From the NCBI RefSeq assembly GCF_016287535.1, contig NZ_JAEFAJ010000016.1:1-58851 (forward strand): a DNA stretch of 58,851 nt. Reading direction: 5' to 3'. A model generated the notes under the pieces. It worked only from the letters and a program-made list of their open reading frames with translations, searched no databases and was not told the DNA's origin. Shown piece by piece: positions 1-7,440 of this stretch; the stretch's first letter is position 1, and every line of letters begins with the position of its first letter. Origin of the DNA: Ruminococcus sp. Lineage in GTDB: Bacteria; Bacillota; Clostridia; Oscillospirales; Ruminococcaceae. The position numbers and the translations under genes are program-made.

Positions 1-2029
1 CACCCTGCTCGAATGTACCATCAACGTGATCTGTGAATGCAGAAACAGGAAGTGTATCGCCGAGCATCTTGCCAACAGGGTTCATGATGCCATCAACCAT
101 CTTGACGAGCTTCTCTGGGCCCTCGAGTTTTGCAGGTGCGGAATTATCAACAGCATTTGCCCACTCAGCAGGAACATCTACCTTGACATAAGCATTTGCG
201 CCTGCGTCAATAGCTTTTTCGTTCATCTGAACGATTTCGATTCCCTTCTTCATGAACTTCTGAGCCTTCTCCTTCATGTAGCCGATTGCCTCAGCCTCAG
301 GAAGAACCTTGGAAAGTGAGAAGAATGCAGACTGGAGAATTGTATTGGTACGCTTGCCAAGACCAATCTCCTGTGCAAGGTCAATTGCGTTAACCAGATA
401 GAGCTGGATGTTGTTCTTTGCGATATACTGCTTTGTGTCGGCAGTGAGGTGCTGTTCGAGTTCCTCAGGCTTCCACTGGCAGTTGATGAGGAATACACCA
501 CCCGGCTTTACGTCGTTGACCATCTTGTATCCCTTGAGTATGTAGGATGGGTTGTGGCAGGCAACAAAGTCAGCCTTGTTGATGTAATAAGGGCTCTTGA
601 TAGGCTTATCACCAAAACGCAGGTGTGAGATAGTGATACCACCTGTCTTCTTGGAGTCATACTGGAAGTATGCCTGAACGTACTTGTCAGTGTGGTCACC
701 TATGATCTTGATGGAGTCCTTGTTTGCGCCAACGGTACCGTCTCCACCGAGACCCCAGAACTTGCATTCGATAGTGCCCTCTGCTGCAGTATTCGGAGCA
801 TCTTCCTCAGCGAGTGAGAGATTGGTAACATCGTCAACGATACCGAGTGTGAACTGCGGCTTGGGATCAGCCTTTGCGAGTTCTGCATAAACAGCAAATA
901 CAGATGCAGGAGGAGTATCCTTGGAACCGAGACCGTAACGGCCACCGATAACCTTGATACCGTTTCTGCCAGTAGTATTCAGAGCTGCCACTACATCGAG
1001 GTAGAGAGGCTCACCGAGAGAGCCAGGCTCCTTGGTTCTGTCAAGGACAGCGATTGTCTTTGCGGTTGCAGGAATTGCTTCAACGAGCTTTTCAGCTGAG
1101 AACGGACGGAACAGACGAACCTTAACGATACCGACCTTCTCACCCTTCTTGTTCAGGTAGTCGATAACTTCCTCAGCAACGTCGCAGATAGAGCCCATTG
1201 CAACGATAACGCGCTCTGCATCGGGAGCACCGTAGTAATTGAAGAGCTTATAGTCAGTGCCGAGCTTTGCGTTTACCTTGCCCATGTACTCCTCAACGAT
1301 TCCGGGAACAGCATTGTAGTAGGAGTTGCAAGCCTCACGGTGCTGGAAGAAGATATCTCCGTTCTCGTGAGAACCACGCATTGTCGGGGTTTCAGGATTA
1401 AGAGCACGGGCACGGAATGCCTTTACAGCATCCATATCGCACATTTCCTTCAGATCCTCGTAATCCCATGTCTCGATCTTCTGGATCTCGTGGGATGTAC
1501 GGAAACCGTCGAAGAAGTTGATGAAAGGTACGCGGCTCTTGATAGAAGCGAGATGAGCAACAGCAGCAAGATCCATTACTTCCTGCGGGTTGGTCTCAGC
1601 GAGCATAGCAAAACCAGTCTGACGGCAAGCGTAAACGTCGGAGTGGTCGCCGAAAATGTTCAGTGCGTGAGAAGCAACGCAGCGTGCAGAAACATGGAAT
1701 ACGCAGGGGAGAAGCTCACCGGCGATCTTGTACATATTCGGGATCATGAGGAGCAGACCCTGAGAAGCAGTATAGGTTGTGGTCAGAGCACCAGCGTTCA
1801 GAGAACCGTGAACAGTACCTGCTGCGCCAGCCTCAGACTGCATCTCCTCAACCTTAACGGTCGTGCCGAAAATGTTCTTGACACCCTGAGCGGACCACTG
1901 ATCAACATAGTCTGCCATCGGGCTGGAAGGTGTGATCGGATAGATACCGGCAACTTCCGTGAAGGCGTAAGAAACATATGCAGCGGCGTTATTACCGTCC
2001 ATTGTTTTCATTTTTCTTTTGATTGCCAT
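1..2029 (-). CDS. nifJ: Pyruvate:ferredoxin (flavodoxin) oxidoreductase, N-terminal 676 codons (runs off the left edge)
   Basis: PFOR oxidatively decarboxylates pyruvate to acetyl-CoA and CO2 and reduces ferredoxin, in the cytoplasm. The reading frame opens with MAIKRKMKTMDGNNAAAYVS and continues into the family's pyruvate-binding segment with ITPSSPM, TVKVEEMQSEAGAAG and TASQGLLLMIPNMYK. It stays open to position 1, ending in DHVDGTFEQG, the segment that in the family leads into the ferredoxin-like [4Fe-4S] domain. Full-length PFOR is roughly 1,170-1,200 residues, so about 57% is here; the iron-sulfur and TPP-binding domains lie outside. The ATG at 2027-2029 follows an AGGAGGT ribosome binding site. 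Codon use is strongly biased, as for a highly expressed gene. A consensus promoter lies upstream at 2121-2149. Identification is firm. Confidence 0.96.
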   Translation of the reverse strand, partial: MAIKRKMKTMDGNNAAAYVSYAFTEVAGIYPITPSSPMADYVDQWSAQGVKNIFGTTVKVEEMQSEAGAAGTVHGSLNAGALTTTYTASQGLLLMIPNMYKIAGELLPCVFHVSARCVASHALNIFGDHSDVYACRQTGFAMLAETNPQEVMDLAAVAHLASIKSRVPFINFFDGFRTSHEIQKIETWDYEDLKEMCDMDAVKAFRARALNPETPTMRGSHENGDIFFQHREACNSYYNAVPGIVEEYMGKVNAKLGTDYKLFNYYGAPDAERVIVAMGSICDVAEEVIDYLNKKGEKVGIVKVRLFRPFSAEKLVEAIPATAKTIAVLDRTKEPGSLGEPLYLDVVAALNTTGRNGIKVIGGRYGLGSKDTPPASVFAVYAELAKADPKPQFTLGIVDDVTNLSLAEEDAPNTAAEGTIECKFWGLGGDGTVGANKDSIKIIGDHTDKYVQAYFQYDSKKTGGITISHLRFGDKPIKSPYYINKADFVACHNPSYILKGYKMVNDVKPGGVFLINCQWKPEELEQHLTADTKQYIAKNNIQLYLVNAIDLAQEIGLGKRTNTILQSAFFSLSKVLPEAEAIGYMKEKAQKFMKKGIEIVQMNEKAIDAGANAYVKVDVPAEWANAVDNSAPAKLEGPEKLVKMVDGIMNPVGKMLGDTLPVSAFTDHVDGTFEQG

Positions 2030-2076
2030 AGGAATGACCTCCTAAAAAATAATATTAAATTTTAGGTTATAGAAAT

Positions 2077-2100
2077 GGTTAGCGGGTGATAACGTTAACC
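2077..2100. promoter_or_regulatory. Possible operator in the nifJ leader (GGTTA / TAACC inverted repeat)
   Basis: Just downstream of the nifJ -10 box, on the minus strand, GGTTAACGTTATC is followed by GCTAACC. This makes an inverted repeat GGTTA-N14-TAACC with the palindrome GTTAAC inside it. The position between -10 and start codon would suit a repressor. No known family consensus was matched with confidence. Confidence 0.25.
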
Positions 2101-2120
2101 AAATATAACTACTGTGAAAT

Positions 2121-2149
2121 ATTATACCACAAATCAATATCTTTGTAAA
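2121..2149 (-). promoter_or_regulatory. Housekeeping sigma promoter of nifJ
   Basis: On the minus strand TTTACA (2144-2149), a 17-nt spacer and a perfect TATAAT (2121-2126) lie about 90 bases upstream of the nifJ ATG. It is the only convincing promoter between the gene and the divergent small-RNA promoter. Confidence 0.85.
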
Positions 2150-2193
2150 CACTTTTTTTGCTGACTTGTTACAAAATTGTCAGGCGTATTTTT

Positions 2194-2215
2194 GGCAATT
2201 TGTCCATAAATTGCC
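2194..2215. promoter_or_regulatory. Perfect 8-bp inverted repeat, candidate operator
   Basis: GGCAATTT-GTCCAT-AAATTGCC forms a symmetric 22-bp site about 45 bases upstream of the nifJ -35 box and about 135 bases upstream of the divergent small-RNA promoter. No coding sequence covers it and no T-tract follows on the plus strand, so an operator fits better than a terminator. The regulator is unknown. Confidence 0.35.
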
Positions 2216-2350
2216 GTTTCCGGCTTATACTGGCAGCAATAGTTGATCGCAATATGTACAGCTGTCAGCTTTAAAAAAACAGAGGTTGTGAAAAATGTAT
2301 TACAAAGTCTGCTTAAAGTTGTACATTTTGACAAAAGTTAAGAGATTTGC

Positions 2351-2379
2351 TTGACGTAAGAGCAGAAATAAGGTATAAT
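2351..2379 (+). promoter_or_regulatory. Promoter of the candidate small RNA
   Basis: TTGACG (2351-2356), a 17-nt spacer and a perfect TATAAT (2374-2379). Only about 110 bases separate it from an intrinsic terminator, with no reading frame between, so its product should be a short untranslated RNA starting near 2387. Confidence 0.85.
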
Positions 2380-2386
2380 AACTACA

Positions 2387-2499
2387 GTGTTAAGATTTAT
2401 TTAACACTCGTTTTGTTGTCTCCTTTCTTTTGTTCTACACATATTTATTTTCATCTGTTTATCTAAGACAAGCAGGGCTTTTGCCCTGCTTATTTTTTT
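2387..2499 (+). ncRNA. Candidate small regulatory RNA of about 112 nt
   Basis: The predicted transcript has the anatomy of a trans-acting sRNA. A hairpin sits right at the predicted 5' end (GTGTTAA 2387-2393 paired with TTAACAC 2401-2407). About 60 pyrimidine-rich, apparently unstructured bases follow, including TCTCCTTTCTTTTG. It ends in a strong intrinsic terminator. No ribosome binding site or plausible reading frame is present. The TCTCCTTTC stretch is complementary to GAAAGGAG-type Shine-Dalgarno sequences, which precede several genes in this window (the ABC ATPase, spoVAC, mutS, ileS). The window also encodes Hfq. I do not recognise an Rfam family. Existence of the transcript is well supported; its function is inference. 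Confidence 0.6.
2470..2499 (+). terminator. Intrinsic terminator of the small RNA
   Basis: AAGCAGGGC-TTTT-GCCCTGCTT is a perfect 9-bp stem followed by ATTTTTTT. Confidence 0.88.
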
Positions 2500-2524
2500 G
2501 CGAGCTGAGCCAGCTCGACCGCTT

Positions 2525-2589
2525 CCACGTTGTCGCTTGCCAGCTCGCTCGCTTTTTCAAAATCGTTACTTGTACATCGCTTACGGCAC
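2525..2589 (+). repeat. Dispersed intergenic repeat, copy 1
   Basis: About 65 bases resemble 57789-57854, same orientation. The two share CCACGTTG(T/C)CGCTTGC, a CTCGCTC-containing middle, and 17 identical bases GTACATCGCTTACGGCA at the end. The surroundings, 2500-2728, hold no gene. Confidence 0.6.
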
Positions 2590-2728
2590 AATATGTATGG
2601 GTTACCATTTGGTGCCTGTACTGATATTATCGAAGTCTGCGGGCGCCCAAAGGGCGCCCCTACACATTGTCATTCATAATGTGTAAGCGTAAGCCGACAT
2701 AATTACGAATTACGAATTAAAACAGCGT
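2590..2728. other. Noncoding palindrome-rich stretch
   Basis: No gene seen. It holds two copies of the self-complementary GGGCGCCC separated by AAA (2641-2659), a hairpin ACACATT/AATGTGT (2662-2684), and tandem ATTACGA units near 2703-2716. These look like remnants of dispersed palindromic repeats. Confidence 0.4.
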
Positions 2729-3169
2729 TCACCGGCTGATAAAAAAGTATACCAGTCCATAGAGTGAAGCTGCCGTGCAGCCATAGAGCAGTACGGGTCC
2801 GGCTATGGTGAATATTTTTGTACCAACTCCGAGTATGGGACCTTCCGACCTTGCTTCAATAGCGCATGAGCTTATTGCGTTTGAAAAGCCTGTTATGGGT
2901 ACGAGAGTTCCTGCGCCTGCGTGTTTTGCGAGCTTCTGGTACCAGCCGAAGCCGGTGCATACCGCGCTTATGCCCACAAGGATTATGGAAGTCCATGTGC
3001 CTGCTTCCGTGCGGTCAAGTCCGTAGGCTTCAAAGAATGAAAGTATTATCTGTCCGGCAGCGCATATGGCTCCGCCGACTAAGAATGCTGCGGTGATATT
3101 TATTCTGTAGTTCGACTTTGGCGAAGCCTGCCGTGTCATATCGCTGTATAGTTCCGGTGTAATTTTCAT
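2729..3169 (-). CDS. spoVAC: Stage V sporulation protein AC (SpoVAC)
   Basis: A 146-residue membrane protein of the SpoVA family, whose members form the channel that moves Ca-dipicolinate in and out of spores. The family's hallmarks are present: AFLVGGAICAAGQ in the first membrane segment, AGAGTLVPITGF in the middle, and ILGVGTKIFTIAGPVLLYG near the C terminus. The length matches B. subtilis SpoVAC (about 150). The ATG follows AAAGGAG. In sporulators spoVAC is normally next to spoVAD and spoVAE; neither is here, since the gene stands alone between noncoding repeats. It is either part of a dispersed sporulation set or a retained SpoVA paralogue with another role. Confidence 0.88.
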   Translation of the reverse strand: MKITPELYSDMTRQASPKSNYRINITAAFLVGGAICAAGQIILSFFEAYGLDRTEAGTWTSIILVGISAVCTGFGWYQKLAKHAGAGTLVPITGFSNAISSCAIEARSEGPILGVGTKIFTIAGPVLLYGCTAASLYGLVYFFISR

Positions 3170-3218
3170 AATATCAGCTCCTTTCTGGTAGTATCTGCGG
3201 TTATTTTTAAATTATACC

Positions 3219-3408
3219 GTAAATCATAATTTTGCGGAGCAAAATTATGATTTAGTTTAGAGTTGAGAATTGAGAGTTGACAGTTGTGGTGTATCGCCTG
3301 CGGCGATATAATTTAAATAATATGAGCGCAGCGAACTCATTAACTCTTAATTCTCCACTCTCAATTCTCAACTAAATCAAAATTTAGCAAAGCTAAATTT
3401 TGATTTAC
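3219..3408. repeat. MITE-like element with nested inverted repeats
   Basis: About 190 noncoding bases. The ends are GTAAATCA and TGATTTAC. Each end is itself a long perfect hairpin: 13 bp at 3221-3253 (AAATCATAATTTT, loop GCGGAGC) and 15 bp at 3374-3406 (AAATCAAAATTTAGC, loop AAA). Inside, GAGAATTGAGAGT on the left is inverted as ACTCTCAATTCTC on the right. The centre holds two more small hairpins (TATCGCC/GGCGATA 3292-3308; ATGAG/CTCAT 3322-3340). No transposase is encoded and no clear target-site duplication was seen. It lies between spoVAC and spoIIID. Confidence 0.65.
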
Positions 3409-3472
3409 TGTAACATCTATCACTTTTCTGTGACATATACTTTAGTAAATGCCATGGAAAGAGGTGATATGT

Positions 3473-3751
3473 TTGAAGGAACGGTCAGAGGGGAGAGCGG
3501 TGATGCTCGGAAAGTACATAACCGAAAACAGGTCTACTGTAAGAGCTGCCGCAGGTCATTTCGGCATTTCAAAGAGCACGGTGCATAAGGATGTCAGCGA
3601 GCGGCTCAGGCTGGAAGACCCGGAGCTCTATGCACGGGTGAAGGAGATACTCGAAATCAATAAACAGGAACGCCATATCCGCGGAGGACTTGCTACCAAA
3701 CGGAAGTACGAAGCTATTGCCGGCAGCGGCAAAAAAAGGTTTTACAGATAA
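3473..3751 (+). CDS. spoIIID: Stage III sporulation transcriptional regulator SpoIIID
   Basis: A small helix-turn-helix DNA-binding protein that in Bacillus and Clostridium controls mother-cell gene expression during sporulation. Recognisable family segments are IKERT-like KERSE, GKYITENRSTVR, the recognition helix in FGISKSTVHKDVSERL, and KQERHIRGGLATKRKY near the C terminus. I prefer the TTG at 3473, six bases after GAGGTG, which gives 92 residues against about 93 in B. subtilis. An in-frame ATG at 3449 would add eight residues and has no ribosome binding site. Upstream, CATATACT near 3434 weakly resembles a sigma-E -10 element; this is speculative. A strong terminator follows. Confidence 0.9.
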   Translation: MKERSEGRAVMLGKYITENRSTVRAAAGHFGISKSTVHKDVSERLRLEDPELYARVKEILEINKQERHIRGGLATKRKYEAIAGSGKKRFYR

Positions 3752-3754
3752 AGG

Positions 3755-3795
3755 AAAAGCAGCACGTATGCGTGATATCAGTACGTGCTGCTTTT
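3755..3795. terminator. Bidirectional intrinsic terminator
   Basis: A perfect 14-bp stem (AAAAGCAGCACGTA / TACGTGCTGCTTTT) with T-tracts on both strands sits between convergent spoIIID and the minus-strand ABC operon, and can end both. Confidence 0.85.
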
Positions 3796-3798
3796 GAA

Positions 3799-5172
3799 TT
3801 ATTCAAGTCCTGTCAGTTTTTTGAACTTCAGATAGAAGTCGCTTACCGAATTTCTTCCTGTGAGCATTGTTTCGTCTACGTAAGCTCCGGTGTATTTGCC
3901 GTCTATAAATACATAGTAATCTGTTCCGCTGCCTTTTACAAGGTCTATTTTTTTGCTGCTGCCGTCTTTTGATTCAAGTTCGGCAGAAAGTGCCGGATCC
4001 TTGAGTTCGGGCTTTGCGTCGGTGTCTGTGCCGGTGAGTTTTAGTACAGAGAATGAATTGTAGAAGTTGTTGAGAGCAAGGTATTTCTCAGAAGCACTGA
4101 TATCCAGGCTCCTGCCATTGTAGGTGCATTCCTTGTTCTCGGTGTCGAGTTTGCATATGTCGTCGCCGCCCTGGAACTTAAAGCTGAATCCGCTTGCATT
4201 TGAGAATGTCATAACATTCACGTTTTCTGCAATATAATCATAGGGGAGCTTCTGTGTGAACTCAAGGTCGGACCTGTAGTACATCTCTACCTGCTCGCCG
4301 TCAACAAGCACGAAACAGTATGTGGGATCATTGTCTTTCGCGCTTACGAGGAGACGGTGCTCGGTGCCGTCGATACCTTTTACCACAGCTTCGCCGTAAG
4401 GCTTGTCAAAGCCGTACTTTGAAAGGTCAGTGAGCTTTTCGTCCATCATTTCCTCAGCTTCGATACGGACAATGTTATTGAATACTGATGTGACCTTTGT
4501 CTGGTCGAGAGTAAGCAATGAGTATGCGGCAGGAAGGCTCCATGAGTCGCTCTCCTTGTCGTATGTAAGGTCACAGAGCACTTTACCGTCCTTATAGGTG
4601 ATTACCTCCTTCAGATCGTAGAGCGTATACGGGAGAAGCTCTTTGTTCTTGATGAGGAGCCTGTCGAGCTTCAGCACGCTTCCGTGCTGCGCGTCTACTG
4701 CGTATACGTTTTTCTTGCCGTCTACAGTTACGTAGAAGTAATCATTCGTTGGGCTCTGGTTGCCTATGTAAATGGTGTGAGTACCGTTCGGTTCTGTTAT
4801 CTCCACTTTGTCGGGAGTGTCGAGACCGTACATTTTCAGCTTTTCATCTGTTATCTCGCCGTAGCTTTCCGCGGCTGTCAGATTTGAACAGTAGGTGCAT
4901 ACCAGCTGACAGTAGGTCTGGTCAACGGCGAAATCGCCTGAATCCAGCACCCACTTTTCGCCGTCGAGCCTGCAGGTGTAGCTCTCGGTGTCCTTTGAAA
5001 AGACGAGCTGAGTCGGACTGTATGGATCGAAGCTGAACAGCACGTTGTCGTCGAGCTGTTCCTGCTGTTTGCGTTCATTTTCTTTTACCCTGCCTTTGAA
5101 GAACAGCATCGTTCCTATTGATGCTGCCGCCATGAGCAGCAGAACTATAAGTGCTATGATCTTTTTATTCAT
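3799..5172 (-). CDS. DUF4340 domain membrane-anchored protein of a Gld-type ABC operon
   Basis: 457 residues. It has an N-terminal membrane anchor (KKIIALIVLLLMAAASIGTML) and a large extracytoplasmic part rich in beta-strand-like repeats, for example KVEITEPNGTHTIYIG and ATDDYFYVTVDG-like NDYFYVTVDGKKNVYAV, typical of DUF4340. Function is unknown; members usually follow gldG-like genes as here. The start overlaps the stop of the upstream gene in a TGATG, so I place it at 5172, after GAGGAG; a longer frame beginning at 5214 lacks a site of its own. It is the last gene of the four-gene minus-strand operon and ends at the terminator at 3755-3795. Confidence 0.75.
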   Translation of the reverse strand: MNKKIIALIVLLLMAAASIGTMLFFKGRVKENERKQQEQLDDNVLFSFDPYSPTQLVFSKDTESYTCRLDGEKWVLDSGDFAVDQTYCQLVCTYCSNLTAAESYGEITDEKLKMYGLDTPDKVEITEPNGTHTIYIGNQSPTNDYFYVTVDGKKNVYAVDAQHGSVLKLDRLLIKNKELLPYTLYDLKEVITYKDGKVLCDLTYDKESDSWSLPAAYSLLTLDQTKVTSVFNNIVRIEAEEMMDEKLTDLSKYGFDKPYGEAVVKGIDGTEHRLLVSAKDNDPTYCFVLVDGEQVEMYYRSDLEFTQKLPYDYIAENVNVMTFSNASGFSFKFQGGDDICKLDTENKECTYNGRSLDISASEKYLALNNFYNSFSVLKLTGTDTDAKPELKDPALSAELESKDGSSKKIDLVKGSGTDYYVFIDGKYTGAYVDETMLTGRNSVSDFYLKFKKLTGLE

Positions 5173-6698
5173 CAGGAATATCTCCTCTTGAGCCATACTG
5201 CAACGCCGATGCACGCAAGTATCGCGGGAGCGATGTACAGTAAGACGATAGTGCCTGTAGCGTCCTTTGAACCCTTGAATATCATGTGGTCATAGGCGTT
5301 TATCTTGTTGCCGACACCGAACTGTATCTCACTGTCATAGAGCCATGTGTTCGTGAATACGGTAAGTGTTCTTGAACCGCTCAGGGATACTGTGCTCATG
5401 TTCTGGTCGATGACAGATGTGGTTCCGATAACTATGAGCTTTGCCCCGGTCTTCTTGTTGAAGGAGTAGTAACCGAAATCCAGCGGCATACCGCTCAGAC
5501 GTTCATCTGCCTCAGCAGCTGTGTTTGCGTCGCCGCCCATTGACTTGCTGACTGTTGTGTAATTTCCGTCTGAATCGGGAACGCTTCTGATGATAGATGA
5601 ACGCTCAACATAGGAAGCGGCAGGGAACGAATCCTCAGGTATCTCTGTCATGCTTCGCGGATAGGCTATACCTGCTATGAACTTGCCGTCGCTTACCTGT
5701 AAATTCAGGTCGGTAGTGAGATCCTGAGTGAGCTCTGCTCCTGAGTTGGCTCCGGCAGGATACTGTACGCGGAAGAAGTTCTCGCTCTGTTTTGAGTCGG
5801 GATCTTCAAGCATGTTTGCGGGAGTTTTTTCGGTAACGATATTGTAATCGAGGATAAGACCGAACTGCTCCATTATGTATTCGATATTTTCAAAGCGTCC
5901 CTTTGTCTCGCAGGGGTCTATGAGGAAGGACATTGCGCCGCCGTTGTCGGCGTAGGCGAGAAGGAGCTCCTTTTCCTTGTCGGTGATATCCTTTGTGGGA
6001 CCCGCAAGGTAGATTATCTTTGCGTTTCCGGGGATAGCACCGGTCTCGTTGAGATCAAGCTCCTGAACGTCATAGTTGTTGGTCTTGAGCACAGAGGCGT
6101 AAACGGCAAAATTTCCGTTTTCGTCATCTTCATTTATAGTCTTTTCACCGTGGCCCTTGAGGAAGTATATAGTCGGCAGAGAGCCGCTTGCGCACACGGA
6201 TACAGCTGAAGCGATAAGCTCCTCGCCTGCGTACTGCCATGAGCCGTCAGCGCCTGTCTGGAATATCTTGTCCTTGCTTACCTTCTTGACAACGCCGTTG
6301 CACTTTACAAATATATCGCCCTCGTATGTTCCGAGAAGTCCGTCGGGGTCGAGCTCCTTTGCGAGAGCTGCGTTCTCGTTGGGACGGAAGCAGGTGAGTG
6401 TGATATTATCGCGCTCATCAAGCTGTGTGAGGGTGTGATAGAGCGGAAGGTACTCGGACGCCTCTGCGTCCCTGAAATACTTCAGGAGAGAGAGATAGTA
6501 GATGTCAATGTGCTTGTCCGAGGTCTCGTCAAGGAGCTGCTGGGTCTTCTTGTTGAGTGTGTACTTGCCGGCAGGGGTCATATCATAGCCCTTGTCGTAA
6601 TAGTTCACTATAACATTTATGGGTATCAGTATCACAAGCACAAGAATCGCGAGTACAGCAGCGAATGTCAGGGAGAAGTTGAATTTTTTCTTTTTCAT
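5172..6698 (-). CDS. GldG-like extracytoplasmic component of an ABC transporter
   Basis: 508 residues. One membrane segment at each end (FAAVLAILVLVILIPINVIV; VLLYIAPAILACIGVAVWL) brackets a large extracytoplasmic domain. GldG-family features are MTPAGKYTLNKKTQQLLD near the start, the IYFLKGHGE segment, a DVQELDL stretch, and NAKIIYLAGPTKDI followed by GGAMSFLIDP. In Bacteroidetes GldA/F/G form an ABC system needed for gliding, but Firmicutes homologues have no proven role, so a motility function should not be assumed. It sits six bases after the permease gene and overlaps the next gene by one base. Confidence 0.82.
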   Translation of the reverse strand: MKKKKFNFSLTFAAVLAILVLVILIPINVIVNYYDKGYDMTPAGKYTLNKKTQQLLDETSDKHIDIYYLSLLKYFRDAEASEYLPLYHTLTQLDERDNITLTCFRPNENAALAKELDPDGLLGTYEGDIFVKCNGVVKKVSKDKIFQTGADGSWQYAGEELIASAVSVCASGSLPTIYFLKGHGEKTINEDDENGNFAVYASVLKTNNYDVQELDLNETGAIPGNAKIIYLAGPTKDITDKEKELLLAYADNGGAMSFLIDPCETKGRFENIEYIMEQFGLILDYNIVTEKTPANMLEDPDSKQSENFFRVQYPAGANSGAELTQDLTTDLNLQVSDGKFIAGIAYPRSMTEIPEDSFPAASYVERSSIIRSVPDSDGNYTTVSKSMGGDANTAAEADERLSGMPLDFGYYSFNKKTGAKLIVIGTTSVIDQNMSTVSLSGSRTLTVFTNTWLYDSEIQFGVGNKINAYDHMIFKGSKDATGTIVLLYIAPAILACIGVAVWLKRRYS

Positions 6699-6704
6699 TT
6701 CAGC

Positions 6705-7439
6705 TTACCCCCTGTTCCAGCGTCTTTTCTCGACGGATATGTAAGTCCATGCGAGAAACAGTATAGTTGCGGATGCAAAGAAAACAATGTCTGAAAGACG
6801 TATGAATCCTTCGGAGAAGTATGCGAATCTCGGCTGAGCCGCGAACTGATAGAGTACAGACTGGAGCTTCGGGAACTGTGACATGAAGCCTGAGTTTGCA
6901 AAGTTGTCAACGAAGAGGAGCATGAACAGCACGACTTCGCTGAGAATAGCGGCAAGCAGGTAGTTTTCCGTAAGTGAGGAAATGAATATACCTATAGCGA
7001 TGTACATTGTTCCCCAGCAGAATATACCGATGTATGCGCATATCAGCTGGCTTATGACGACTTCGCCCTTTATCGCTGTGATAATGGGGAAGAACAAGGT
7101 GCAGACGAGCATGAACAGGTATACGGTAACAAGCGCGAGAAATTTTGCGAGAACTATTTTTGCAACGCTTACCGGTGAAGTCATGAGCAGTACCTCTGTA
7201 CCGTTCCTGCGCTCGTCAGCGAAAGCCTTCATGGTGAGTATCGGCAGAAGGAATATGAAGTAGAGTATTACCGAATAGAACATCTCGGTGAACGAGAAGA
7301 TCATTTTGTTGGTGCCTTCCATGTCGCTGATGGCATTGGCAAGCGGCATGGAGAAGAACAGCATGAAAAGCGCTGCCACCGCATAGGCGAAGGGAGTGTA
7401 GAAGAATGACTGCAGCTCCTTTTTATAAATAGGAAACAT
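6705..7439 (-). CDS. ABC transporter permease, GldF/ABC-2 type
   Basis: 244 residues with about six membrane helices, beginning MFPIYKKELQSFFYTPFAYA, the usual opening of ABC-2 permeases next to GldG. The conserved AFADERRNGTEVLLMTSPVS motif follows the second helix. I choose the ATG at 7439 because AGGAGG lies nine bases before it; upstream ATGs would sit on top of that site or inside the ATPase gene. Only one base separates it from the ATPase stop codon, so translation is likely coupled. With the ATPase and the GldG-like protein it forms one exporter or membrane-remodelling complex; the substrate cannot be read from sequence. Confidence 0.87.
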   Translation of the reverse strand: MFPIYKKELQSFFYTPFAYAVAALFMLFFSMPLANAISDMEGTNKMIFSFTEMFYSVILYFIFLLPILTMKAFADERRNGTEVLLMTSPVSVAKIVLAKFLALVTVYLFMLVCTLFFPIITAIKGEVVISQLICAYIGIFCWGTMYIAIGIFISSLTENYLLAAILSEVVLFMLLFVDNFANSGFMSQFPKLQSVLYQFAAQPRFAYFSEGFIRLSDIVFFASATILFLAWTYISVEKRRWNRG

Positions 7440-7440
7440 A

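Noticed and set aside
1340..2065. 241-codon plus-strand frame opposite nifJ
   Set aside because: Antisense to a well-supported PFOR gene and without family features; a by-product of biased codons.
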